Shown in pieces: positions 51,431 through 64,000 of a stretch of 64,000 bases of DNA. The stretch's first letter is position 1. Each line of letters begins with the position of its first letter. The DNA lies in contig VZTG01004479.1 of NCBI GenBank assembly GCA_013397845.1, positions 3,215,826-3,279,825 of the forward strand, in the 5' to 3' direction. The position numbers and the translations under genes are program-made. This stretch comes from Melanocharis versteri. Taxonomy: Eukaryota; Chordata; Aves; Passeriformes; Melanocharitidae. The notes beneath the pieces were generated by a model. It was not told the DNA's origin and did not search any database. It saw only the letters and a list, made by a program, of their open reading frames with translations.

Positions 51431-54400
51431 AACTGTAATGCTACTTTTAGGGGGACATACGTATCTTTATTTCCACCTCAACTGATAGAGACAGCACAAA
51501 CAACTAAAACATGACTGTCCCAGACAGCGCCAAGCAGGAGGTTTGTCTGCTTTAGGCACCCACCACAGGAACAGGGGTTTGGAGCTGCCTTACACTGGAG
51601 CCACCCAGACAGACTGCTCTGTGTTAACCCCTCTAATGAAAGTTCTGAGATGGATGCTCAATCCAAATCTGCAAAAGTGCAAGGATGTTTGGCTAGAAAT
51701 AGAAAGGGTTGAAAGGCTTGACTGCATACTTGTTGAGGGCCACAGTACTACAGTTATGAAGCAATATACAATTCAGTAAAATATCTAATAATGAGAAACA
51801 AGAATGGGAACTTCCTATACTTTATATTTGTGCCTAAACTGAAGTGAAAAGGCAGCTTGATTGAAACATTCCTTAGCTAACACTTCTATCAATATGTTTA
51901 CTTCAGAAATAGCTCTTTCATATCCCCAGAAGCAAGGTGAACAACAGAGGTTGTCAGTGGGTTTCTAAACTTGTAATCAACCCTACATTAAAGCAAAAGA
52001 GTTATGCGAACTGCTACATGCATAATGCTCTCCTGAGCTTTGCATCGATACAAGAGATTTACCTGAACATTGGTTCAGATATTACCAAATCCTTGTGTTT
52101 TCTGTGCCTCAGTTCTTAGTAAAGATTCACCCAATTTTCATTGTGCGTATTCAGGAGAGCCACAAAATACTCACACACTAATGAATGCCCAATGCATTCA
52201 CAATACCACTATAAACCAAACCAGAATCCAATAGAATGAGCAGAGTTAAATGAAAAATGCTGGGCTGTAAGGGTTGTAAACTTACACAGAGTTTTGTTTT
52301 AAAGGTGCTAACCTTATAAATGTAATTTATTTCTTTTGCAACAATAAAAATATCCAAGGCCGAACTATTGAAATTTCAGTGAAAACAAAGGAATAATGAG
52401 TTAAAGACAAACCTATCTTCAATCCATTGTAAAGGTATTTACCTATTTTGCTTAATTAAACTGAAAAATGTAAACATTTTGGCCTTTAACATTTATTATA
52501 TAAATTTGTTTGACTATCCTCCCTTTGTTCTAAATGAGAAATATTCTTTTTGTTGTGTTAGTAAGGACTAAGGCCTATCTATCTCACAGCTGAATATGGA
52601 ATCAGGCTGTAAGAGACAGAGATGAATGCATAATTGCTATCTCTACAAAGAATTGACTTGGAGAACAAAAAGAAAGATACTGTGATGTTACTTTTAGAAG
52701 CTGAGTTTATGAAAACCTTATATGGTATGCATTATTACACCATTACACTGGCAAGATTAACATGCCTTTAAATAATACATTTAAAATTTCTTTTACACTG
52801 CCTGCATTAAACAGAGTGCATCAAACTCCTGAGATCCAGTTTAAGCTTTGCTAGAGTCTCTCACAACAATAGGTTGATGACTTAAAAAAGTGAAGATTCC
52901 ACTAGGAAAACTGCCTAAGAATGAAAATGTCAGTTCCTTAAGAAAGTAGGATAGAAGCAATTCTTTTCAACATCTTAGTTTGTCTAATAAATAGGGCACA
53001 TGCATTCCTGGTATACCACATCTGAATTCAAATAATGAATACCACAGTGTTTTATAATAATAAAATTGTTAAGAATGTTCCTTTTGGAAAGCTTACAAAA
53101 ATAAGAAAGTCAGACATTTAGTATTTCTTTCCGAAATAAAACAGTTTATTTGGTGCCAAAAAGACATTAACACAAAACTGGCAGACTAAAAATGAGGTCT
53201 TCTAAACGGAGTATTTGTCATAGAATAAATACTGTAAATATGAAAAGAAACAAGTTCTTCAGAAATTTTAGTCCTCTCTACTCACTTCTCAACATGTTGG
53301 ACAAAGCTGGAGGTAGTTTAGTAACCATTGTGTCAGACAGAAATTATTTTGTGCAGTGTCAACTGGGAAACTGAGTCTGTACTTACTTTGATGTTACTGA
53401 ACCATGGAAAATCTAGAGCAAACCAAGTGGTTCTTTATTTTTCGTAGCAGCATCTGATAGCACATTTTTCAGAGTAATTTCTGTTTTGTGCAGTCTTTAT
53501 CTATCTTTAAAAAACAGACACATGCAAAAGGGAAAGCTGATACAGGGGAACAAATGTGAGTATAGAAATTAAGAGGTAGTACTACTTCTCAGGGTACTTT
53601 CAATCAATTTCTGTAATTTAAATGGATTTCTAATTAATGTATTCTTTTGATATAATGATTATAATTCCACCTGTTCACATTGGAAAAAATACAAATGAAA
53701 TTTAGTAATTGTGAAGAAAATCTGCATGTAGTTATAGCAGTGATGCAAAATTATTAATAAGATATTAAATGGACAGCAAATAACATGCCAAGCATAACAG
53801 CTTAACTTTTCTCAGAGATGCATTTTGCAGGTGAATGAAATGACCATACCCCAAGTTATTTTAGTGAGAGTCTAAGAAATTTGAAATCTATACAATATAT
53901 TGATGACTGCTATTAGGACTAGACAAGGTGATGGGCTAAAATTTTATGGTAGTCAACCAAGTATGTCAGAAGAAACTACCAGAAAAATTAAGTAACAACA
54001 CTCTTAGGGCCCAAATCCCACAATAAATATACCGTAAATTTGATTTATAAGTTGAGACAGCTTTTTGGTGCATAAATGATACGTTGAAGTCTTTGTAGAA
54101 TCAAAAATTTCATGATGAATGGTCTCTGAATCGTGCCACTGGAAGAATAGGTAAGCATTATATAAAAAAGCAAAGCAAATATGGAACTCATGAAAATAGA
54201 GAGTTCATAAGAACCCAGTTCAATAACTTTACATGATCTATAGCTTATATTACTCAAACAGAATAATTTAATAACTTGCTGTTCTATCTTTTACCATGAT
54301 TGTCAACAGAGGCCAAGAAGTGGTATAAATTTTCATCATTTCAGTGTGATAGTAAAAAGGGTTCCGTTGAAATTTAAGACATAACCTTACAAGCTCTCTT

Positions 54401-54714
54401 TTGATTATATTTAGTACAGAAGGATATCATTTGCTTGTTAATTTTGTTTCTCTTTTCTATTGTTGGATCATTGTGTTTTCATCCTTTTATTTCAGAAACT
54501 GAGAAGCTCTAACAGGATCAAAACAAGAGCAATCAGTATCACATTTCTGTGAAGACATAATCAGCTTTGAACAAGTCACTAGAACAAATAAACAATTGAA
54601 AGCCTGATGACTGTACACAGAGTCTGCAATAACTAGGCTAACACCTCTGTTTTCTGGACTTATCAACCTGGAAGTTTTCTTGCAAAGGAAGCTCAAATAA
54701 TTTCTTGTTAGAAT

Positions 54715-54841
54715 AAATTGAAAGAAAAACAGAAAATGTAAACTGGCCTGCAGAAAGAAAGACACAGGCTTCTGCCTGCACAGTAATGGAGAAGCATCTC
54801 CTGCTGAAAGACTGAGACTTCCACTTTTGCTTCATTCCTCA
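54715..54841 (+). other. Open stretch ending in a consensus splice donor (possible non-coding RNA exon)
   Basis: On the plus strand a frame is open for about 41 codons after a TAA near 54713 and ends at CAG before GTAAGT (54842). It includes LHSNGEASPAERLRLPLLLH. The donor is a perfect nine-base consensus. There is no clear acceptor with a good pyrimidine tract upstream. An antisense non-coding transcript is one option, chance the other. Confidence 0.12.
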
Positions 54842-57173
54842 GGTAAGTACCACAATCTTGTTCTAACCCATTATCTAAAAGCACAGCCACAACAGTCCCT
54901 CAGACTTCAAGTTTGCAACTACCTAACGGATTTTATACATTCCAATCTCTCTTCAAAATACATTTTATAATTGTATGTGACAATCATGCCACCATCTGAG
55001 TAAAAGAAAGATTTTAAAATGTTGTATAATCAGTTATGGTAAGCATGTGATAATATCAAGTGGAAAATACACAATACCATTTCCCCCACATTTTTAGATA
55101 GTTATAAATATTAGTTATAGCACTGATTATTCAGATAAAAGCATGTTCAAAGTACTGCAGTGGATGTGCCTGGACTGAGAAACTGAGAAGCACAGGACTG
55201 CCAGCAGGGTTGCCAAAGGGGCAAAATGCCTGAAATGGAGAATTAGACAATTATTATTAATTTTAAAAATGGTCATGACTCTGATTTTCCCTCTTAATTA
55301 CTCCCACTGATGTGTGTCATGAGACAGAATAAGTCTTAACTTTCGTTTATTATAGCTGATTTGGGTAGTGGTGGTCTCATTGGTTAATTTTAATTTTTTT
55401 TTTAGGGAACTGTTTATGGTTTCAGCAGAACTCTGATACAAGTGCTCTGATATGAATATCCGTATCTTTTTTCCCTATGTCAAAGGGGTCAGGAAGGGAT
55501 TTTTACTCTTGTGAAGTCAATACAAGCCTTTGGTTGTTCGCCTTACTCTGCAGAAGTAGTCATGCCGTAGTCACCATGTGTACTTACCAACCCTCTTCCT
55601 ACTGCAACTGAACCTCAGCCTTTTCATTCTCATCCTGTAGCATAACGTATTTGGAACTCCTGAGGTCTAATATATTTTAGTGCAAGTATACTCACAGAGT
55701 TCAAACTGGGAATTTCTGGGTGAAATGTAATGGTCTGTGATATACAGGTCAGAATAAATAATCTAATGGTGCCTTCTGGCTGTACAAGCCACTCAAGCTA
55801 TGAAATCAGTTTTACCCAGTAGTTCTGCTCAGCCTTTCTACCAACACTGAAGTGCCTGAACTCTAAAATCCCACACTGAGAAGGCAACCATCTTACTCAC
55901 TATGGCCTTTAACATCCCTTGCTGATAGTTTTAAATTTTTAAACAGCCCTACCTGTCGAGCTTCCTTTTATGTGTTCTCATAGTTACAGATATAATTTCA
56001 GAAGCAAAATATCTAAACAGCAAGCATAATAAAAATGAAATGGGTTAAAGCTTATTAGCAGTAGGGAGCAGATGTAGCAAAATTCTGCCAGTTCCCCTAC
56101 ATTTCCTCCCCAGCAGGGATTTTCTGTCAAGCTGTGAGTTAGTTCTATACACTAATCCAGGCTGCTGTTGCTGCAATTGCACCTTCTTATACCTTGCTAT
56201 TGTACTAAAAATTCACTTTGATTCTTGATTTCTTCCTTCTTAATAATAATATTTAAAGCAGTTCCTGCAGAGCTAAATGTAAACTCAAGCACTGCATGCT
56301 AGATGCTCAAAAGGGCATGAAAATATAAAATTGATAAGAAAATAATTACATACTGAAAAGCTGTTTCTTTTGCTTAAAAAATAGTAACTTTCTCTCAATG
56401 AACTAAAGGCTCCTGAGCCAAGACATAACCAGTTAATGACTGAAGTTAAGATCCCTGAAATACCTCTCAAGCATACATCATTCAATATATCAGTTACAAT
56501 GTGGAAAAAAAAAAGATAACTATTTAAGGAACAAAGTCATAAATTGATAGTAATACAAACTGAAAGCAAATGAAGTCTGCCACATGAAACATGATCACAG
56601 ACTGTCACTCTGAGGGTTTTTATTCTTCATGTGTAGTGTCAAAAATAAGCACTTAGGAAAGAGAGTTGAACTGAAGGAAAGATGTTCAAGATGGAAAGAT
56701 TTCAGTTGAAAATAATTTGCAAGTGTGTACCCAAATGGGACAGAAAATGAGCAAAGTTAATGGTCAAAAGCTACTTTGTGGGCATTAAGGATAAGAGATT
56801 TTATGATATAGAATTTGAATTTTGGATATTGATAGCAAAGACCTTTTCTTTGAAAGTCTACTTCCTTCTAAACTTTGACAATGAGCTCTGCAACCAATAC
56901 TCAAACGAAATATCAGCTTTCACCTCACATATTCTAATTATATCATCTGTTCACCTGTATATGTACAGCACCACTAGCTGCTCTTGTCAAACCCATCATT
57001 AAATTTTGTAGAATGCAAGGAAGAAAGTTTTGATGCTGCTGGAGACAGAAGAAAAACAATTTGAAAATTCTAGTGGCACTACTAAACTTCGACTAACTGT
57101 CAGGCTCTCCCTCATTGCAGTAGCCACCTTCATTAGTAATACGATATAAAGATGTGCAATCAAAAATCATTTC

Positions 57174-57780
57174 ATGGCTTTGAGTTGGGACCTTGAAGAC
57201 CATCTAGTTCCATACTCCCCACCGTGGGCAGGGACACCTTCCACTAGACCAGGTTGTTCGGCCAGGGCTGGCCTTGAAGGGACCTCCAGGGACAGAGCAC
57301 CCACAATTTCCATGGGGAACCTCTGCCAGTCCCTCACCAACCTCACAGAAAAGAATTATTTCTTAATATCTAATCTAAACCCACTCTTTTCCAGTCAGAA
57401 GCCATTCCCCCTCACACTGTCACTACACACTCTTGTAAACAGTCTTGCCCAACCTTTCCTTTAAGTTCTTTCCAGGTTCTGGAAGGCTGCAATTAGGTCA
57501 CCACAAAGCCTTCCCTTTTACAGGCTGAACAATCCCCATTCTCTCTGCTTTTCCTCATAGGAGAGGTGCTGCATCCCTCTGATCAACTTGGTAGTCCTGC
57601 TCTGGACTTGCTTCAACAGGTCCATGTCCTTCCTGTGCTGAGGACCCCAGTGATGAATACAGTCCTCAGGTGGGGTCTCACCAGGGCAGAGCAGAGGAGC
57701 AGAATCATCTCCTTCAACCTGCTGGCCATACTTCTTCTGATGCAGCTCAGGATATGATTGGCTTTCTGGCAAGCAATTTC
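57174..57780 (-). mobile_element. CR1 LINE fragment (3' part)
   Basis: Antisense CR1. The plus strand shows the reversed 3' part (GAAGACCATCTAGTTCCATA, then GGGCAGGGACACCTTCCACT) and then the ORF end. The minus frame 57518-57772 reads HWGPQHRKDMDLLKQVQSRT, then KLIRGMQHLSYEEKQREWGL, a clear CR1 reverse-transcriptase tail. The 5' truncation is near 57780. Confidence 0.92.
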
Positions 57781-58204
57781 ATTTTGATCTGGTGCTTTTT
57801 AGTACACAAATTTTTACTGGAAAATGCATTTACATTACACCTTATGTATATGAATATTTTTGAGGCAAATATTTGTTTTCAACTGACTAGTCAGTTATTT
57901 TCATTTTTCAATATGGTATGACTGCAAAACAAGGTCAGTTAAATGGCATACCATACGAGTATTAGGGCTTCACATGCCTTTTATTCTAACCCAAGCCATT
58001 TACATTGACCAATAATGTCCTACATACAGTTTGGAACTTGGATTTTGCAGGACAGTTTTGTCTCGGTTCAGTGTTAACAGAAGTCAAACTCAGATGATGC
58101 AATCTCTTAAAACCAGCTATATGGGGTTGCCCAAAAAGTTAGGAAAAAACCTCACCCCTGCTCCAGCTTTTATCGTCAAACATGAAACTCTATGATATAT
58201 AATA

Positions 58205-58470
58205 CAATATAATACTTCGGTCAACTCAGCTCAGGTGTCTCAGCTACGTCCCCTCCAAGCTCCGCCAAACCCCAGCCTTCTTGCCGGGTATGGGTAAAGT
58301 AGGAGAAAGAGAAAGTCTTGGTGCTGTGGAGGCCACTGTCCAGCAACAGCCAATACTGGTCTGCTATCAACACAGTGTTAGCCACAATTCCAAAACACAG
58401 CACTATAGGGGCTGCTCTGAAAAAAATTAACTCCACCCCAGCCAGACCCACCGTGACAGAAAGTTCACAA
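58205..58470. mobile_element. Fragment of an avian endogenous retrovirus LTR-like repeat
   Basis: The plus-strand segment contains 'gtgctgtggaggccactgtc', 'cagcaacagccaatactggt', 'aacacagtgttagccacaat' and 'ccaaaacacagcactatagg', followed by 'aaaattaactccaccccagc'. I recall this block order from an abundant bird LTR. It is shared with the second fragment 1.5 kb to the right. No viral gene is present and the family is not assigned. LTR orientation is not determined. Confidence 0.55.
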
Positions 58471-59059
58471 GAACCTACAAGTTCTAAGCCAAGTTTTAGT
58501 TAAATGTGTAACCATTCTCAGGAGTCACTACGATGAGCTATATGGAAAGCAAACTTGTTCTTCTGAATATGAAGATATGTCTCTCAGATTACTACTGAAA
58601 TATATAATGGGATCTTAACTCTTACACTCCTGAAGGCAGGTGACTCCATGTACAGAAGATTAGAATGGAAGGTTTTCAGTAAATGGCCTTGAAGTGACAT
58701 GTATTAATACATATGCTTGTTAAAAGTTGTTATGCTAAGAAAAAATACAAATATACATTCATGGATATACTTGTAATGTATATATATTATGTCTATATGC
58801 ATATATATGTATAAGAGGAGGGAGGGAGAAAAATCTGTACACGTATATGTCTCCTCCATGTAATTCTGCAGAACATGCACAGAGAGACTATGAGACTGTG
58901 CATTACTGCGTTGCCATCTGCAACTCCACGCAAACACTCATTTGAAGAATTTCCACCATCCTTTACCAAAATCACCATCTTAATTAAAAATGGTTGACAA
59001 TTAGTATTTTCTTCAGCTAACAGTTGAATTTTCCTCTTTCAGACTCACTTCTTCCTTGA

Positions 59060-59115
59060 GATATATCTATATCTATATATATAGATGTATATATATATAG
59101 ATATATATAGATATG
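59060..59115. repeat. AT-rich (TATATC/TATAGA)n simple repeat
   Basis: Alternating TA with interspersed TC and GA steps, largely self-complementary. Confidence 0.88.
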
Positions 59116-59984
59116 CAAAAGTAACTACTTCGGTCAACTACAGAAGATGGCCAGGGTGTTTCCACAAAGGTGCCTATAAGTAAGATGCATAAAGACCTGC
59201 ATAACATTAACACTCAATAATGTCCGAGATAGAATCAAAGTTATATTTCAAGTGATACCACCTGTGTTTATGGTGTTACATCCAAAGGACCGGTGAGAAG
59301 CAAACAGGTATCATATAGGCTGGACGCATTTTTATTTTTCATCAAGGAAGCTGAACAAAAACAGGGAGGAAGCTAAAAGTGATTATTCACTGCTAGCCGG
59401 CATGCATGTAACTGGGTATTGACCAGGGAGCATTGCTCCTTTTTGCTATGCAAAAATTTAAAGAAGTTTCATAGGATGGCTCACTTTCACACTATCTTAC
59501 GTGCTTCTTTGAAAGTGGAGTACAGGAAAGCATAAATAATTTTTGGGTTACTTTAACTTTTAAGAATAAGAAAATTAAAGATCTATTATTAATTTTGAAG
59601 ACTGTGTTATATCCTTCAGAGAAGAGGAGGAAGAACAGGAAATGAAATTATTATTATGACCAGAACACAGAGCCAGAGATGAGGATAATCCAGTACTGAA
59701 ATTTAGTAGGAACCCTTGGATCATACAATAAAATAGTAAAGAAGTACTTCCACTGGAAGAATGAAGATGTTTTCCCGAGTTAATTTCTCTTTTTTTTCTT
59801 TTTCTTTTGATTTTTTGATGGTAAAAGATCATTCGTGTATCTGAACAGAGACAAGATTCTTACACAGTTTCAAAAGGAAGAGATGACATTTTGAGCTCTA
59901 ATTTTGACTGAAGCTTGACAATGGAGAAGGAGAGGTATGAATTTTCCTAGTTAATTGTGGAGTTTTGTCTTCAGTGGTAATTTG

Positions 59985-60430
59985 CTGAATCTACTTGAGG
60001 TGCTGAGTCCCAGGCAGCTTCTTCTCCACAGAGCCACTTTCTTGCCCCCCAGCCCCAGCAGGATGGGAGAGACAATAGGAAGAGCAACATGAGAGAACTT
60101 TTGGGCTGAGGTAAGGGCACTTTAGCAGGTGAAGATAATAAAACTAGGAATGCAAAGGCAATCCTTCACCTCCTCCCACCAGCAGACCAATGCCCAGCCA
60201 GGCTCTGCGGAATAGCCACTTTGGAAGAACAAGTCTCCCAGTTTTAATGGCTGAGCATGGTCTCATGTGGTCTGGGATGTCCCCTTGACTGCCTTTTGCC
60301 CACACCCAGTCTCTTCACTGGGGTGCTGACTGAGAAAAAGCCTTGAAAGCCATGAAAATGTGCAGCATCAGCATGTTAGCCACAAATCCAAAACACAGCA
60401 TCATAGAGGCTCTTATGAAGACCCAGGAGG
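59985..60430. mobile_element. Second, longer fragment of the same avian LTR-like repeat
   Basis: Contains the 5' block of the same repeat ('aaaggcaatccttcacctcc', then 'aatggctgagcatggtctca' and 'tgtggtctgggatgtcccct') and then the shared block 'ttagccacaaatccaaaaca', 'cagcatcatagaggctctta'. It overlaps the 58205-58470 copy over its last 70-100 bp, in the same orientation. It is broken and carries no viral gene. Confidence 0.58.
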
Positions 60431-63400
60431 ACTCTGTACACTATTCAATAGCAAGTTTCCTTCCTGCAACAGGAATGCTTTTCCAGGTCCTGCATAATAA
60501 CGACAAAGAGGATTTTGCCCACAGGGAAGGACTTTCAGTATGTAAGTTTGACTAAGTTTCTGAGATCTGAGTTTTCTGATTTTTACGAGCTTACATTGAA
60601 GAGACAAATTAAATATCCTCCCTGGAAAAGACCAAGATCTACAGTAGCTACTTAGTATTGAATATCAAACTACTTGTTGGAAGCAGTAACTTGGAAGGGA
60701 TGTTTGTGGTCTGAAAGAGATTAATCTGATACAGTTTTAGGAAGGACTAGTTGTTAATAAGACTTTCTGTGTAGGTTGAGGTGGTAATATGGCTTTTCTT
60801 CAAGTCCTGATCAACAGGATTACCTCATCCAAAGCAGAACAAAAAAACTTTGAAAGTGATGAAATCCTGAAATTCTATCCTTCATTGTGGGAATTTGAAG
60901 TGCCCTGCATGTAATTTGGACTACAGTTTAATAGGGAAGTTTCCTGAGTGAAAGTAGGACCTTGATCACTTTTCAACCAAAATGGCATTCGTCCCTCTAT
61001 AATGAGGCAGTGACAACAGGTACTTGCTTCAGGGATGAAACTCTGTTCATGACTTTCACAGTCATCACACATTAGACTTTTGACCAGAGGTCTAAGCAAA
61101 CCGTGGATGCCTATATGCACTCTTGCTTAGCACAAAAGTGACAGGCTCAAAACAGAATTAATGTTTTCAGCAAAGGAGATGAAGAATCACTCAAAACCAG
61201 TCTTATAAGGGAACTGCTGCAGGGGAAGATCAGTCAGCCTGGATGAACTAGGCTGTTTACCACCCTGAATAACTTGACATGCATTTCTTCACTCTGTCTA
61301 CCTGAAAAACAACATTCAAATGCACGGATATATTATCTGTAAATAGCAAATAAGGTAGCGTAAATCAGTTCATGGAAATCACAGTTATGCTGACTTACAC
61401 CAGCAAGGATTTGATTGTATCTGTAGATACCTACACAAACGATCACAGAAGAAATGCTCTCCTTTCTTATTTTCTATTGTTCATATTTTTGTTTATATTC
61501 CACAAGTTAAATTCATGCATACTCTGACTATGCAATCATTTGATTTTTATACACATATATTCCATTTCTAAAAATGGCTTTAGTTAAAGTCATGTTCTTT
61601 TAGTTGACTATACTCCTTTTTAAAAGTTATTAAAGCTCCACTAATGTTACAAATAGAATACCATAATCTTCTTTTAAGACAAAGTTCAAGTGGCAAACTT
61701 TTCACCTCCCATTGTTGCCCAGTGTCAAATGGCAGACTATATCCAAGGACCTCTGGATTTCCACTATCTGCATTTGACCTGTGTTAAATATTCTCACTAC
61801 AGTTGCTTCAAATGAATAGAAAAGCTTTGCCTAATCTGAACACAGGGGAAATGAAATACACTAGGCACGAGATGAAAGACACACTAGCACTGTGCAATTT
61901 AATGTACTGTGTGTTCTGAACGTGGGCCATAAAAAAAGCCTGGGTTAATATATCAAACTGTGGAACATTCAAAATAGCATCTAGTAGCAAAATAGATGTT
62001 ATGAACCTGATGGGACAAAAAAGGGAAACAGAAACGTGCATATTCTTCCTACTGAATTTTTGATAGGCAAAGGTACTGGCTGTCAGCAATGGTTTTCAAA
62101 AACATTTATTTTTCTGCTGGTGATATTACAAATCATATTAATTAACCTATGTGAGATTTTACTGCAATGTAAATGCAGCAGTGTTCTAATCTGTCATTTT
62201 TAACTTTATAATACTTGTTTACTTCTGCTACTCATATTTTGACTATTTTGTTCAAGAAATTGGTAAAAGGAGACCACTTAAATTAATATTACTATACTAT
62301 CATCTATAGGACACAGAATTTACAACACATTTTGGCAATCTAACAATTGTATTAAATAAAGATATTAACCAAGAACATATAATAAATTAGACAAAAAAGT
62401 GGACCTGGATATTACTGGCTGAAAAACATTGGTTCAGGATGGTGAAAAAATATGCATCTTCCCACAGAAATCTGGGAAGGTTTTTTAATATTCCATTTTA
62501 AGTTTTATAGTAATTTTCTCTATAGGTAAAAGATGATCTTAAACCTTTGTCCAATCCTTTGCAGCAAGAAAAATCTTCAACTTCCACTATTTGAGCATAA
62601 GCTACTTCTGTTGTACTTAGGATAAAGCGTTAGAGAATGCATGAATTTTATTTAAATTCATGACAGTCTGTATACTTCAAATAGCACAGGAATGTCTGAA
62701 CAATGCACAGACTGCTGTTACAGATGCATGATGCCATTCTAAACGACTGCCATGAAAACACACTAATTACTCCAGGAAACAACTGCATGTAGCTAGACAG
62801 ATTCTCGTTCAAGATTTAACTTGTTTATAACTTGGGACCTGTACTTCATTTGTAAGTCAAAGTGGAAAGATGCAGGAAAGCACCAATTGTAATTACAGCA
62901 GTGTCGAAGAAGGAACGATGCAGGGGCTCCCGGGAAGGGGCCCAGTGCCCTAGATGACTGCTCTTAGGTATCTTCAAAAAATCCTAGTTCGGGTGCACTT
63001 ACATCTTTTGACATCTAAACAGTTTGTAAATCTGGTCCAACAGGTTTAAATTTAGAGTTTTAAATTTGGCATCAAGTTACCCGAGTGCTGAAATAAGTGT
63101 GGAACCCATTCACAATATATATCAGATAAAACACTGTGAATCTTTTTTCCATCACTTCTGCATTACACACTATTAAGACACACATTGTCAACAACCTGAC
63201 TGGCATTCCTGACAGAATGAAAGTCAACTGCAGCACTCTTTTCTGGATTTGAAACAATCATGGGATCACAGCCACTCATCCTGAATTCTTACCATAAAAA
63301 AAAAGAAAGATTCTGTCAGAAGAAGATGGGCTGGAGAACTTGAAAAAGTTTGCAATACGTTTGCTCAGAAATTTATTGGTGGGAGAGTACCAGACAACTA

Positions 63401-64000
63401 ATGTCCACATGTAACCAGTGTTTTAAAAGTCAAAATATATATTTTTTTATGTCACAGGAAGTATTTCACTGAGTAGATTTTTCGTTACTGAGGATGGAAA
63501 ATACATTGGCAGCTGCCTATTACAATAACTCAGAGGGGAACTGATCTATAATATCAGAATTTAAGAAAAAAATACTATGTGTAAAATGACTTTCTGAAAA
63601 AAAGATATAATGACATTAGTGCTATTAATACATCTTGCTATTACATTAAATATTATCTTTCTATGCACCTCGGTCTTCTAATATATGTATTATATTATAT
63701 ATATTATATATAATATATAATTTTGTTATATTATATAACAAAATATATTGGTTTTACTGTCGCAAAATCTCCCTTCAATATTTTGGGTTCACTTATAACA
63801 CAACCAATTCTGAACTTTCAGTTGATAACAAAACATTGTGTACTAAATACACTTAAATATTTCCCTATATTTTTTTCTTTTTATAACAAAGAAATCAGAG
63901 ATAACATTTCAGAGAGTTCTGGAAAATCTTCCTTCAAGTTTTGTATACATTTCATCCAACCAAAACAACTGAAACTAATTTTTAGCATTCAGACATTTCT
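60431..64000. other. Non-coding stretch to the end of the window
   Basis: No gene seen. Ends in AT-rich palindromic DNA. Minus-strand donor-like sites near 61390 and 62990 have short open frames before them but no acceptor. Confidence 0.65.
63680..63748. repeat. AT-rich repeat with a perfect 10-bp hairpin
   Basis: (TA)n-like DNA ending in TTTTGTTATA, loop TTA, TATAACAAAA at 63721-63743. Confidence 0.88.

Larger units (their letters stand above)
50841..57173. other. Non-coding stretch
   Basis: AT-rich sequence holding the possible repeat tail at 51240-51430 and the plus-strand donor at 54842. There is also a minus-strand GTAAGTACAG donor near 53385 and a GTAAGTACAC donor near 55585, neither with an acceptable exon in front. 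Confidence 0.65.

Noticed and set aside
52069..52123. Minus-strand segment ending in a GTAAAT donor and open in phase 2, as the missing DPH6 exon would need
   Set aside because: The acceptor lacks a pyrimidine tract and the peptide does not resemble the Rid-like region.
53385..53430. Strong minus-strand donor GTAAGTACAG preceded by an open TWFALDFPWFSNIK
   Set aside because: A stop lies just upstream and the only acceptor would leave a 26-nt exon without support.
61390..61460. Minus-strand donor GTAAGTC preceded by ESISSVIVCVGIYRYNQILA
   Set aside because: Phase 0 rather than the required phase 2, and the sequence in front is A-rich without an acceptor.
1..64000. CRISPR arrays, tRNA or rRNA genes, bacterial operons
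   Set aside because: None seen; the sequence is vertebrate and AT-rich with CR1 repeats.

Overview
The window looks like vertebrate, and specifically bird, genomic DNA. The clearest signs are several CR1 LINE fragments that carry the avian CR1 3' region, two fragments that resemble a bird endogenous-retrovirus LTR, AT-rich sequence full of short decayed reading frames, and spliced coding sequence with GT-AG introns. The bird assignment comes from my memory of repeat families, not from a database search. There is no prokaryotic operon, CRISPR array, rRNA or tRNA that I can support.

The only protein-coding sequence I can support well is on the minus strand: a 40-nt exon (47683-47722) and a 406-nt exon (46475-46880), separated by an 802-bp intron. 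Both have good splice sites and compatible phases. The protein resembles the C-terminal part, beyond the Rid/YjgF-like domains, of the long form of DPH6 (diphthine-ammonia ligase, last step of diphthamide synthesis on eEF2). The earlier exons should lie to the right, mostly or wholly outside the window. The last coding exon should lie to the left and is not identified with confidence; a weak candidate sits at 33423-33545.

Layout. 1-10394: unique AT-rich non-coding DNA. 10395-11201: CR1, plus strand. 11202-45534: mostly non-coding, with minus-strand CR1 pieces near 13.9, 26.9 and 37.5 kb and small tandem repeats. 45536-46370: minus-strand CR1 in the intron after the 406-nt exon. 46475-47722: DPH6 exons. 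48969-49980: a decayed, formerly coding-looking block on the minus strand ending in AATAAA, perhaps a processed pseudogene. 50555-50840: an old CR1/L3-like LINE tail. 51240-51430: a possible ancient repeat tail. 57174-57780: minus-strand CR1. 58205-58470 and 59985-60430: the two LTR-like fragments. 60431-64000: non-coding, ending in AT-rich palindromic DNA.

I found no convincing new biological system. The items most worth checking are the retained DPH6 C-terminal exons, the decayed coding block next to them, and the missing terminal exon.
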